From NCBI RefSeq assembly GCF_001512305.1, contig NZ_LNUT01000005.1, positions 313,090-377,089 of the forward strand: a stretch of 64,000 bases of DNA. Direction: 5' to 3'. Shown here in pieces: positions 7,407 through 14,885 of this stretch. Position 1 is the stretch's first letter. The number at the start of each line of letters is the position of its first letter. This DNA comes from Arthrobacter sp. EPSL27 (GTDB lineage: Bacteria > Actinomycetota > Actinomycetes > Actinomycetales > Micrococcaceae). The notes beneath the pieces are model-generated. The model was not told the DNA's origin, ran no database searches, and worked only from the letters and a program-made list of their open reading frames with translations. The position numbers and the translations under genes are program-made.

Positions 7407-8381
7407 TCAGGTGCGTTCGTTCCGGGACTGCGCGGCGAGCCCGGCCTCCAGCCGTTCCACGTCCTCGCGGTGGCAGAGTTCGGTGGCCGTCGTGGTCACA
7501 GTGGCGCTTCCGGCGGCGACGGCGGCCCGGAGCGCCTCCTCGAGGGTGCGGCCCTGCGCCAGGCGCAGCACGAACGCGGCCAGGAAACTGTCGCCGGCCC
7601 CAACGGTGCTGCGGACCGTCACCTGGGGCACAGCCATCCGGAGAACGCCCGACGCCGAGGCGAGCACGGCACCACCTCCGCCCAGGGTCAGGGCAACGTG
7701 CTCCGCGGAGCCGTGCGCCACCAGTGCCCTGGCCGCCTCCACCTGGCTCCCGGGGCTGTCCAGAGGTGCGCCGAAGTGCAGCCCCAGCTCGCGCCGGCTC
7801 GGCTTCACCAGGAACACCCCCTCGGCGAGGGCTTCGGACAGCGCCGGGCCGGAGGCGTCCACGATGCAGCGCGCACCATGCAGGCGTGAGAGCCGGGCCA
7901 CACGGGCGTAGAAGTCGTCCGGAACGCCGGGCGGAAGGCTTCCGCTGGCCACCACGTACCCACCGACCGGGATCGAATCCGCCACCAGCGCCAGGCACAG
8001 GCGCCACTCGGGCTCACTCAGTTCGGGGCCCTGCAGCACAAAGCGGAACTGCCGGCCCGTCGTCGTCTCATCGACGGTGAAGTCCTCGCGGGTGCTGCCT
8101 TGGATCGGCACCGCGAGGGTGGGGACGCGCTCGGCTTCAATCAGCCGGCGGTACGCCTCGCCGGTGGGTCCGCCGGCAGTGTAGACAGCCAGGGTCCGCC
8201 CGCCCAGGCGCTGCACCACCCGGGACACGTTGATGCCGCCGCCGCCCGGATCCAGCCGGCTGGTGTGGCAGCGCAGCTTGTGGCCGCTGATGACCTCTTC
8301 CGTCGCGGTGCTGACGTCCAGGGCGGGGTTCACCGTGAGCGTGAGGATGGGCTGCATCGCTGTCCGGCCGGGGGCTTCCAT
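7407..8381 (-). CDS. pfkB: PfkB-family sugar-phosphate kinase (6-phosphofructokinase 2 type)
   Basis: A 324-residue ribokinase-fold kinase, predicted to phosphorylate fructose-6-phosphate or a close sugar phosphate. LTVNPALD near the N-terminus, KLRC then DPGGGGINVSRVVQRLGG (substrate loop), FVLQGPELSE, SGSLPPGV, and the C-terminal ATP/anion-hole signature STVGAGDS with the catalytic Asp are all present. The GGGGIN and KLRC features match E. coli PfkB better than 1-phosphofructokinase FruK, and no PTS or fruR gene is near. The start at 8381 is chosen because TATGCT precedes it by exactly six bases (leaderless pattern); a second Met eight codons later is the alternative. It is divergent from ppk2 across 151 bases. 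Confidence 0.85.
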   Translation of the reverse strand: MEAPGRTAMQPILTLTVNPALDVSTATEEVISGHKLRCHTSRLDPGGGGINVSRVVQRLGGRTLAVYTAGGPTGEAYRRLIEAERVPTLAVPIQGSTREDFTVDETTTGRQFRFVLQGPELSEPEWRLCLALVADSIPVGGYVVASGSLPPGVPDDFYARVARLSRLHGARCIVDASGPALSEALAEGVFLVKPSRRELGLHFGAPLDSPGSQVEAARALVAHGSAEHVALTLGGGGAVLASASGVLRMAVPQVTVRSTVGAGDSFLAAFVLRLAQGRTLEEALRAAVAAGSATVTTTATELCHREDVERLEAGLAAQSRNERT

Positions 8382-8532
8382 GGCCCCAGCATAGGCACCC
8401 GGGTTGCCGTTGTCCCGGGCGGACGTCCCCTTGTGGGCCGCGGGCCGCTCGGCGAGAATGGGCGCGGCGGGCAAGAGCGGCAGCTAGTGCGGCAGGAACA
8501 GTCCGCCATACCGCAGGGACGGGACGGTAACC

Positions 8533-9441
8533 ATGGCACATCCAAAGGCCGGCACCGGCAGAGCCAGCTCCGCCAGAGGCAGCTCCGGCAAGAAACCCTC
8601 GGGCCGGAAGGGGGCCAAGGGGGACCCGGATCGCCCCGGGCGGCTGGGCCTCGCTGTCTACGAGGCCGAGCTGGTCCGGCTCCAGTCCGAGCTGGTGGCG
8701 CTGCAGGAATGGGTCCGCAGCACGGGCGCCCGGGTGCTGGTGATCTTCGAGGGCCGCGACGCCGCCGGGAAGGGCAGCGCCATCAAGCGGGTCACCGAAT
8801 ATCTGAATCCGAGGGTTGCCCGCATTGTGGCACTGCCGGCCCCCACGGAGCGGCAGCGGGGGGAGTGGTACTTCCAGCGCTATGTGGCGCATCTTCCCGC
8901 CGCGGGAGAAATCGTGCTGATGGACCGCTCCTGGTACAACCGGGCCGGCGTCGAGCATGTCATGGGGTTCTGCACCCCGGCCGAACACAAACGCTTTATG
9001 GCCCAGTGCCCGGTCTTTGAGCGGCTGCTGATCCAGGACGGCATCCTGCTGTTCAAGTACTGGTTCTCGATCAGCCATGCGGAGCAGGAACGCCGGTTCA
9101 AGTCCCGGCTGGACGATCCACTGCGGCAGTGGAAGCTCTCCCCGATGGACCGGGAAGCGATTCTCCGCTGGGAGGACTACTCGCGTGCGAAGGACGACAT
9201 GTTCATGCAGACGGACACCGCCGAATCGCCCTGGTACGTGGTGGAGGCGGAGGACAAGCGCCGGGCCCGGATCAACATGATCGCCCACCTGCTCTCCAGC
9301 ATTGACTACACCGAAGTGCGGACCGAACCCGTGACCCTGCCCGAACGGCCGAAAGCCGTGAACTACACCCGCCCGCCGCGGGAGCTGTTCCGGTACGTAC
9401 CGGATCACGCCGGCAAGCTGCAGCGGCCGGACGAGGGCTGA
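8533..9441 (+). CDS. ppk2: Polyphosphate kinase 2
   Basis: A 302-residue PPK2 family enzyme that moves phosphate between polyphosphate and nucleoside di/triphosphates. A basic Gly/Ser/Lys-rich tail fills the first 35 residues. Walker A is FEGRDAAGKGS near 72, followed by the PPK2 motif around EYLNPR, then Walker B LMDRSWYNRAGVEHVMGFC near 131 and the lid Arg/Lys residues in EQERRF. One PPK2 domain and WYVVEAEDKRRARIN near 240 fit a class I enzyme. Its neighbour pfkB, divergently transcribed, makes a link between polyphosphate and glycolytic phosphorylation plausible but unproven. Confidence 0.92.
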   Translation: MAHPKAGTGRASSARGSSGKKPSGRKGAKGDPDRPGRLGLAVYEAELVRLQSELVALQEWVRSTGARVLVIFEGRDAAGKGSAIKRVTEYLNPRVARIVALPAPTERQRGEWYFQRYVAHLPAAGEIVLMDRSWYNRAGVEHVMGFCTPAEHKRFMAQCPVFERLLIQDGILLFKYWFSISHAEQERRFKSRLDDPLRQWKLSPMDREAILRWEDYSRAKDDMFMQTDTAESPWYVVEAEDKRRARINMIAHLLSSIDYTEVRTEPVTLPERPKAVNYTRPPRELFRYVPDHAGKLQRPDEG

Positions 9442-9452
9442 TCCGAAGTTTC

Positions 9453-9487
9453 CTGCCCTTTGGTCGGACCTGCCTTTTGGTCGGACA
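9453..9487. repeat. Tandem direct repeat upstream of the alpha/beta hydrolase gene
   Basis: Two adjacent copies of CTGCCYTTTGGTCGGAC, differing at one base, end about 20 bases before the ATG at 9507 and directly upstream of its TAGGGT -10-like hexamer. The position suggests a regulator-binding site. Confidence 0.55.
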
Positions 9488-9506
9488 GGGACGGTAGGGT
9501 ACCGGC

Positions 9507-10211
9507 ATGGACATCATCCTCGTACCCGGATTCTGGTTGGACGCCGCCTCGTGGGAGGAGGTCACCCCGCCGCTCGTAGCGGCCGGGCACCGGGTCCACC
9601 CGCTCACGCTGCCCGGGCTCGAATCGGTCGACGCGCCGCGCGCCGGCATCGGGCTGCGGACACACATCGACGCTGTGGTGGACACTATCGACGCCTTTGA
9701 GGCCCCGGTAGTGCTGGTGGGCCATTCAGGCGGCGGCGCCATCATCCACGGCGCCGTCGATTCCCGGCCGGACAAGGTCCGCCGGGCCATCTACGTCGAC
9801 AGCGGCCCGCTCGGCGAGGGCGGCGTGATCAACGATGAACTGCCCGACGACGGCGACGACGTGCCGCTTCCGCCGTGGGAGCTTTTCGAGGACGAAGACC
9901 TCACCGACCTCGACGAGGAACTGCGGGCCGCGTTCCGGGCCCGTGCCGTCCCGCAGCCCAAGGGCGTGGCGCAGGACAAGCAGCGGCTGCACGACGAGCG
10001 CCGCTACGACGTCCCCGCCACCGTCATCGCGTGCGAGTTCCCCTCAGCGATGCTCAAGGAGATGATCGACGCCGGCCACCCGTACGTTGCGGAGCTCGGA
10101 CGCATCCGCGACGTCGACTACGTGGACCTTCCGACCGGTCACTGGCCGCAGTTCACCCGGCCGGCGGAGCTGGGCGCGGCCATCCTGGCCGCCGTCGACC
10201 GGACGGCGTGA
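9507..10211 (+). CDS. Alpha/beta-fold hydrolase
   Basis: A 234-residue cytoplasmic hydrolase. It opens with VPGFWLDAASW, the oxyanion-hole turn of EstA/salicylate-esterase-like hydrolases, has the nucleophile elbow GHSGGG near 73, and a C-terminal LPTGHWPQF near 210 with the catalytic His. The acid is probably Asp in the GRIRDVDYVD stretch. Substrate is unknown. ATG 9507 follows TAGGGT by six bases with no Shine-Dalgarno, so the mRNA is probably leaderless. Two tandem repeats immediately upstream hint at specific control. Confidence 0.8.
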   Translation: MDIILVPGFWLDAASWEEVTPPLVAAGHRVHPLTLPGLESVDAPRAGIGLRTHIDAVVDTIDAFEAPVVLVGHSGGGAIIHGAVDSRPDKVRRAIYVDSGPLGEGGVINDELPDDGDDVPLPPWELFEDEDLTDLDEELRAAFRARAVPQPKGVAQDKQRLHDERRYDVPATVIACEFPSAMLKEMIDAGHPYVAELGRIRDVDYVDLPTGHWPQFTRPAELGAAILAAVDRTA

Positions 10212-10220
10212 GCCCGGGGC

Positions 10221-10793
10221 TTAGTGGCCGAAGGGGTCCGGGTCCACGCCCGGCATCCAGGTCAGCCCGGGCACGCCCCAGCCGCTCTTTTTGGCCTGCT
10301 TCATGGCCTTGCGGGCGTAGCGGTCGATCAGGCGGTTGACGTACAGCTTGCCGTCGAGGTGGTCATACTCGTGCTGCATCACCCGGGCGAACCAGCCGGT
10401 CGCCTCGAACGAGATCGGGTTGCCGTCACCGTCGAAGCCCTCCACCCGGGCCCACTCGGCGCGTTTGAGCGGATACTGTCCGCCGGGGAAGGACAGGCAG
10501 CCTTCCTCTTCCTCGTCCGGATCCGGCAGCGCGCCGGAGACCTTGGAGAGGGTCAGCACCGGGTTGACCACGACGCCGGTGGGCGGGGCACCGTCGTCGT
10601 TTTCGTATTTGTAGACAAACAGGCGTTTTCCCACGCCCACCTGGGGTGCGGCGAGCCCGACGCCGTTGGCGGCGTCGTTGGTCTCGAACATGTCGGCGAT
10701 CAGGGTCCGGAGTTCGTCGTCGAAGACTTCAACCTCGGCGGCCCGGCGGTGCAGCACGGGCTCACCCCAGATGGTGATGGGCAGAACGGTCAT
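10221..10793 (-). CDS. def: Peptide deformylase
   Basis: A 190-residue metal enzyme that removes the formyl group from nascent N-terminal Met. All three motifs are present: GLAAPQ at 46-51, EGCLSFPG at 97-104 (Cys metal ligand) and HEYDH at 141-145 (HExxH type). An acidic DPDEEEE insert precedes motif 2, and a Lys-rich C-terminal tail follows the last helix. AGAGGAA upstream of ATG 10793 is a good ribosome-binding site. It sits 48 bases downstream of the acyl-CoA dehydrogenase gene on the same strand, so co-transcription is possible, with no obvious functional link. Confidence 0.95.
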   Translation of the reverse strand: MTVLPITIWGEPVLHRRAAEVEVFDDELRTLIADMFETNDAANGVGLAAPQVGVGKRLFVYKYENDDGAPPTGVVVNPVLTLSKVSGALPDPDEEEEGCLSFPGGQYPLKRAEWARVEGFDGDGNPISFEATGWFARVMQHEYDHLDGKLYVNRLIDRYARKAMKQAKKSGWGVPGLTWMPGVDPDPFGH

Positions 10794-10841
10794 GTCAGGA
10801 AAGTTCCTCTGGTGCTGGGCTGTGATTTTGCGGGAGGCTGG

Positions 10842-11996
10842 TCAGTCCGCGATGGTGCGGCCGACGACGTCGCGCATGATTTCGTTGGTGCCGCCGAAGA
10901 TGGTCAGCAGCCGGGCGGCCAGGTAGGCCTGCGCCACGGGGTATTCCAGGATGTAGCCGTAGCCGCCGTGCAGCTGCAGGCAGCGGTCGGTGACGGACTT
11001 GGCGCGCTCGGACGCCCACAGCTTCGCCCGGGCTGCGCCTGCGGCATCGAGTTCACCGGCGTTGAAGGCCAGGACGGCCTGGTCCACGTACGCTTCGGTG
11101 ACCTCAACCTCGGTGAGGATGTCCGCGAGTTCGAAGCGGCTGTTCTGGAAGTCGATGATCCGCTCGCCAAAGGCGTTGCGTTCCTTCGTGTAGCCGACGG
11201 TGGCCTCGTAGACGGCGCGGACGACGGCGGAGCTCGCCACTGCGATCGCGAGCCGGCCCTGGGGGAGCTGCTCGGCGGCGTACTGCAGACCCTTGCCCTC
11301 TTCGCCGACGAGGTCGCCGTGCGGAACCCGGACGTTGTCGAAGAACAGCTCCGCGGTGTCCGAGGCCTTCAGGCCCATCTTGTCCAGCTGCTTGCCGGTG
11401 TTGTAGCCCTCCCCCTTCTGCACCATAAACAGGGAGAAGGAGTCGGCGTTGCCGCGGCCGGTGCCGCCGTCGGTGCGGGCCAGGACGAGGGAGGCGTCGC
11501 CGGAGATGCCGTTGCCGATGAAGGTCTTCTGGCCGCTGATCAGCCAGTCGTCGCCGTCGCGGACGGCCTTGGTGCGGATTCCCCGGAGGTCCGAGCCGGC
11601 GCCGGGCTCGGTCCAGGCCACCGACGTGACCTTTTCCCCGGAGACCATGCCCGGAAGCCAGCGGCTCTTGAGGTCATCCGAGCCGTAAGCCAGCAGGTGG
11701 GGGAGGACCAGGTCGTCGTGGAGGTGGAAGGCCAGGCCCACGGCGAGGTGGTTGCTCCTGGCGAACTCCTCATCCAGCACCGCGCGGAAGCGGTAGTCGC
11801 TCATGCCCATGCCGCCGAATTCCTCGGGGACCGCCAGGCCCAGCAGGCCCTGACCGCCGGCCGCCGTCCACAGCTCCCGGGACATCATGTGGTCCTTGTC
11901 CCACTGGGCGTAGTGCGGTGCCACCTCGCGGGTGTTGAACTCGGCCGCCACCTCACGGAACATCTCGTGGTCTTCTTCAAAAAGCTTGCGCTTCAT
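10842..11996 (-). CDS. Acyl-CoA dehydrogenase
   Basis: A 384-residue flavoenzyme of the acyl-CoA dehydrogenase family, catalysing alpha-beta desaturation of an acyl-CoA and passing electrons to ETF. FAD/substrate-binding blocks VAWTEPGAGSDL (about 124), GQKTFIGNG, and the C-terminal LHGGYGYILEYPVAQAYLAAR with FGGTNEIMRD are clear. The position just before GTNEI, often the catalytic Glu in short/medium-chain enzymes (EGT), is Gly here. As in isovaleryl- and long-chain enzymes, the base must then be elsewhere, so chain specificity is open. GGAAGGAA precedes ATG 11996. It is followed by def. Confidence 0.9.
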   Translation of the reverse strand: MKRKLFEEDHEMFREVAAEFNTREVAPHYAQWDKDHMMSRELWTAAGGQGLLGLAVPEEFGGMGMSDYRFRAVLDEEFARSNHLAVGLAFHLHDDLVLPHLLAYGSDDLKSRWLPGMVSGEKVTSVAWTEPGAGSDLRGIRTKAVRDGDDWLISGQKTFIGNGISGDASLVLARTDGGTGRGNADSFSLFMVQKGEGYNTGKQLDKMGLKASDTAELFFDNVRVPHGDLVGEEGKGLQYAAEQLPQGRLAIAVASSAVVRAVYEATVGYTKERNAFGERIIDFQNSRFELADILTEVEVTEAYVDQAVLAFNAGELDAAGAARAKLWASERAKSVTDRCLQLHGGYGYILEYPVAQAYLAARLLTIFGGTNEIMRDVVGRTIAD

Positions 11997-12046
11997 TGCG
12001 GTTCCTTCCGTTCAAGGTTCCTGGCACGGGCAACTGGAGAGACAAC

Positions 12047-12078
12047 AAAGGCCGCACCGGATAACCGGTACGGCCTTT
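12047..12078 (-). terminator. Intrinsic terminator of tRNA-His
   Basis: A 14-bp stem AAAGGCCGCACCGG/CCGGTACGGCCTTT with an ATAA loop and one mismatch lies 36 bases after the tRNA 3' end. On the minus strand it is followed by a T-rich run. Confidence 0.75.
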
Positions 12079-12114
12079 GAAGAGGATCGGACAATTACTG
12101 CCGTCCTTCGTGAG

Positions 12115-12187
12115 GGTGAGCGACGGGGGTTGAACCCGCGACCTCCTGGACCACAACCAGGCGCTCTGCCAACTGAGCTACGCCCAC
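12115..12187 (-). tRNA. tRNA-His (anticodon GTG)
   Basis: The cloverleaf reads GTGGGCG acceptor strand, D arm GCTCAGTTGGCAGAGC, anticodon arm CTGG-TTGTGGT-CCAG with anticodon GTG, T arm with GGTTCAA, and 3' strand CGCTCAC then C73. A G at 12188 is available as the G-1 typical of tRNA-His. CCA is not encoded. Confidence 0.95.
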
Positions 12188-12290
12188 CATGTGCCCCGCC
12201 ATGCCCTCCGGTGAACCGGCGGGCTGAAAAGGCAACGACAAATAGCTTACCTGCTTCCGGGGGATGCTTTTGCCACTTTTGCGGTTTTCG

Positions 12291-12302
12291 GGAAAATTTT
12301 CC
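12291..12302. promoter_or_regulatory. AT-rich perfect palindrome between orn and tRNA-His
   Basis: GGAAAATTTTCC is a perfect 12-bp palindrome in an otherwise GC-rich sequence, in the upstream region of tRNA-His. TAAGCT at about 12246-12251 on the minus strand could be that tRNA's -10. Function of the palindrome is unknown. Confidence 0.35.
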
Positions 12303-12343
12303 TCAAACGTGGCGCAGATTACACCCGGGGTGCAGGTGCGGGG

Positions 12344-13021
12344 TCACTTCACCGGGCTGGCGGCGGGGTCCCCAGCAGAGTCGCCAGCGGGATCCCCGGC
12401 GGGTGCCGGCTGGTCCGCTGCGCCCATGACCCGCTTGGCGATCCGCTGCGCCGTGGCGCTGTCCGGCCCGGGGGCGGGGACGAAGACGGCCTCGCGGTAG
12501 TAGCGCAGCTCGTCGATGGAATCCTGGATGTCACCAAGGGCGCGGTGGCCGCCGAGCTTGGCGGGGGACTGGAAGTAGGCCCGGGCGTACCAGCGCCGGG
12601 ACAGCTCCTTGATGGTGCTCACGTCGATCACCCGGTAGTGCAGGTGCTCCACCAGCTCCGGCATGTCACGGACCAGGAACACTCTGTCGGTGCCCACGGA
12701 GTTGCCGCCCAGGGGTGCCTTCTTCGGGTCCGGCACCCACTTCTTGATGTAGTCCAGGACGATCGCCTGGGCCTCGGCCATGGTCTTGCCGTGGGGTAGT
12801 TCGGCCAGCAGACCGGAGCGCGTGTGCATGTCGCGGACGAAATCGTTCATCTGCGCCAGGGCGGCGTCGTCGGGCTTGATGACGACGTCGACGCCGTCGC
12901 CGAGGACATTAAGCTCGGAATCCGTCACCAGGGCGGCCACCTCGATGAGGGCGTCGTTGGTGGTGTCCAGGCCGGTCATTTCGCAGTCGATCCAGACGAT
13001 GCGTTCATTAGATATAGGCAC
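12344..13021 (-). CDS. orn: Oligoribonuclease
   Basis: A 225-residue DEDDh-family 3'-5' exonuclease that finishes mRNA decay by degrading 2-5-nt RNAs, including the c-di-GMP product pGpG where present. Exo I is [10 protein letters not shown] at 10-19, Exo II is around [13 protein letters not shown] near 103, and Exo III is [14 protein letters not shown] near 158 with the His and Asp ligands. The last 30 residues are an Ala/Pro/Gly/Asp tail beyond the usual enzyme length. GTG 13021 follows TAGGCT by six bases (leaderless pattern). tRNA-His lies downstream on the same strand. Confidence 0.95.
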   Translation of the reverse strand: MPISNERIVWIDCEMTGLDTTNDALIEVAALVTDSELNVLGDGVDVVIKPDDAALAQMNDFVRDMHTRSGLLAELPHGKTMAEAQAIVLDYIKKWVPDPKKAPLGGNSVGTDRVFLVRDMPELVEHLHYRVIDVSTIKELSRRWYARAYFQSPAKLGGHRALGDIQDSIDELRYYREAVFVPAPGPDSATAQRIAKRVMGAADQPAPAGDPAGDSAGDPAASPVK

Positions 13022-13181
13022 GCGCCCAGCCTACCGTTTCGTCGCCTCCGGGCGGTCCGATGCTAGGATTTCGGGTACGCGGGCGTCGAAATTTTTTCGT
13101 TCCCGCGGCGCTCCCCGGGCCTCATTCTGACGCCCGGCTGCGGGCGGTGACGAGCCCCACAACAGATTGGACGATCCTGAG

Positions 13182-14738
13182 ATGACGGCGCCTGTGCCTG
13201 CGGCAGGGAAGACGGCTGCCGGCACGTCTCCGGCGGCACCTCTTGCTGAAGTGGACAACGCCCGTTCACCGCTGCTGGCGGGATTTGTCGGCTCGCTCTT
13301 TATGGCGATCGGGTCTCTCGGCGTCGGCTGGCTCGCCCCGGCCTCCGAACTCCGCCGGGTGCCGCTGTTCATCTGGATGCGCACCGAGGCCGTCGGCGTC
13401 GCCCTGTGCATTGTGCTGCTGGCTGTCGGCGGGATGCTGCTGGTCCGCGCCTGGCTGAGGCTGGGCCAGCGCGTGCGCGTCTGGGGGGCGGAGGCCCGCA
13501 AAGCCACGCTGCAGGCCGTCGTCCTGTGGGGGCTGCCCCTGATGTTCTCCGTGCCCCTGTTCAGCCGCGACGTCTATGCCTATATCGGGCAGGGCCGGCT
13601 GATGGTGGAGGGCTTCAACCCCTACGAAAACGGCATTTCCGCGCTGTCGAACTACTTCCAGCTCGGTGCCGACAAGATGTGGACCGAGGCGCCCGTTCCG
13701 TACGGCCAACTCTTCCTCTGGATCGAGCAGTTCGTGGTCTGGTCCACCAACGTGCACCCGGAAGCCAGCATCATGCTGTTCCGCCTGGCGGCGCTGATCG
13801 GGGTGGTGCTGTGCATCATCTACGTGCCCAAGCTCGCGGACCTGCACGGCGTCAACCCGCACCGGGCGCTGTGGCTCACCGCCGCGAACCCGCTGTTCCT
13901 CACCAACTTCATCGCCAGCGTCCACAACGACGCGCTGATGATCGGCCTGGCACTGGCCGGGCTCTACTACTGCGCCACCCGGCGGGTCATCTTCGGCCTG
14001 GTCCTGGTGACCCTGTCCATCTCGGTCAAGCCCATCACCATCGTCTTCCTGCCGTTCATCGGCCTGCTGTGGGCCGGCAAAGACGCCGGCTGGCCGCGCA
14101 AGTTTGTGTTCTGGGGCCTCACGGCAGGCATCAGCCTGGGGCTGCTGTACGCCATGAGCATGGTCAACGGCTTCGGGTTCGGCTGGATCAACGGGCTTTC
14201 CGCCCCGGGCAGCATCTGGATCTGGTACGCCCCGGTGGGGCTGCTCGGCCTGGTGGTGGCTTCGATCTCCAACGCCTTCGGACTGGACGGCTGGGGCCTG
14301 GCCAAGTGGGTGTACGACGCCGGCAAACTCCTGGCGGTGGGCATCATCGCCTGGCAGATCTTCCGCGGCGACTACGACCGCCTGATCCGCAGGCTCACGC
14401 TGGCGTTCGCCGCCGTCGTGGTCCTGGCCCCGATGATCCAGTCCTGGTACGTGGTGTGGCTCATCCCGCTCTTCGCGGTGACCGGCATCCGGGATGACTG
14501 GCAGGTCAAGGCCCTGTACTTCATCGTGTCGTTCTTTATGGTCTACGCGATCTCGGACCAGCTGGAAGTCTTCCCCTACCTGCAGACCGCCGACCTCGGC
14601 CTGGCGCTGGCCCTGGCCCGCAACGCCGCGGCGATCATTGCGCTGCTCTTCGCCCTCTACCTGATCTTCCTCGACCCCAAGACCAAGATGCTCTTCAGCA
14701 AGTCCGAGGAACCGGTCACCACCCGCCCGGTCATCTGA
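13182..14738 (+). CDS. MptB-like alpha-(1->6)-mannopyranosyltransferase, membrane GT
   Basis: A 518-residue polytopic GT-C type glycosyltransferase with roughly 12 membrane segments. It resembles actinobacterial MptA/MptB enzymes that use polyprenyl-phosphate-mannose to build alpha-1,6-mannan cores of lipomannan. The first large extracytoplasmic loop has SRDVYAYIGQGRL with the acidic residue pair typical of GT-C catalysis, then PYGQLFLWIEQF. The cytosolic N-terminus is short and Ala/Pro-rich. The ATG at 13182 is preferred; a TTG five codons upstream is possible. Upstream lies TAGGAT (about 13064) and an imperfect CGCGGG/CCCGCG hairpin with internal T-run. Which mannan it builds cannot be told here. 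Confidence 0.8.
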   Translation: MTAPVPAAGKTAAGTSPAAPLAEVDNARSPLLAGFVGSLFMAIGSLGVGWLAPASELRRVPLFIWMRTEAVGVALCIVLLAVGGMLLVRAWLRLGQRVRVWGAEARKATLQAVVLWGLPLMFSVPLFSRDVYAYIGQGRLMVEGFNPYENGISALSNYFQLGADKMWTEAPVPYGQLFLWIEQFVVWSTNVHPEASIMLFRLAALIGVVLCIIYVPKLADLHGVNPHRALWLTAANPLFLTNFIASVHNDALMIGLALAGLYYCATRRVIFGLVLVTLSISVKPITIVFLPFIGLLWAGKDAGWPRKFVFWGLTAGISLGLLYAMSMVNGFGFGWINGLSAPGSIWIWYAPVGLLGLVVASISNAFGLDGWGLAKWVYDAGKLLAVGIIAWQIFRGDYDRLIRRLTLAFAAVVVLAPMIQSWYVVWLIPLFAVTGIRDDWQVKALYFIVSFFMVYAISDQLEVFPYLQTADLGLALALARNAAAIIALLFALYLIFLDPKTKMLFSKSEEPVTTRPVI

Positions 14739-14789
14739 GCTTCGGCGGGGCTCGCTGACTGGCGGCAGCGCCACGCTCCTCCCGCGGGG

Positions 14790-14820
14790 CTCCGGCCTGC
14801 GGATCGCCCGCAGGCCGGAG
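14790..14820. terminator. Hairpin between convergent mannosyltransferase and GH32 genes
   Basis: A perfect 13-bp stem CTCCGGCCTGCGG/CCGCAGGCCGGAG with a five-base loop lies 51 bases after the mannosyltransferase stop and 65 bases beyond the end of the convergent GH32 gene. It lacks a U-tract but could stop both transcripts. Confidence 0.55.
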
Positions 14821-14885
14821 GACGACTCAGTGGTGGGGAACAGGATTACTGCGTCCTTGGACGCGACGCAGTTGATAGATGCCGC

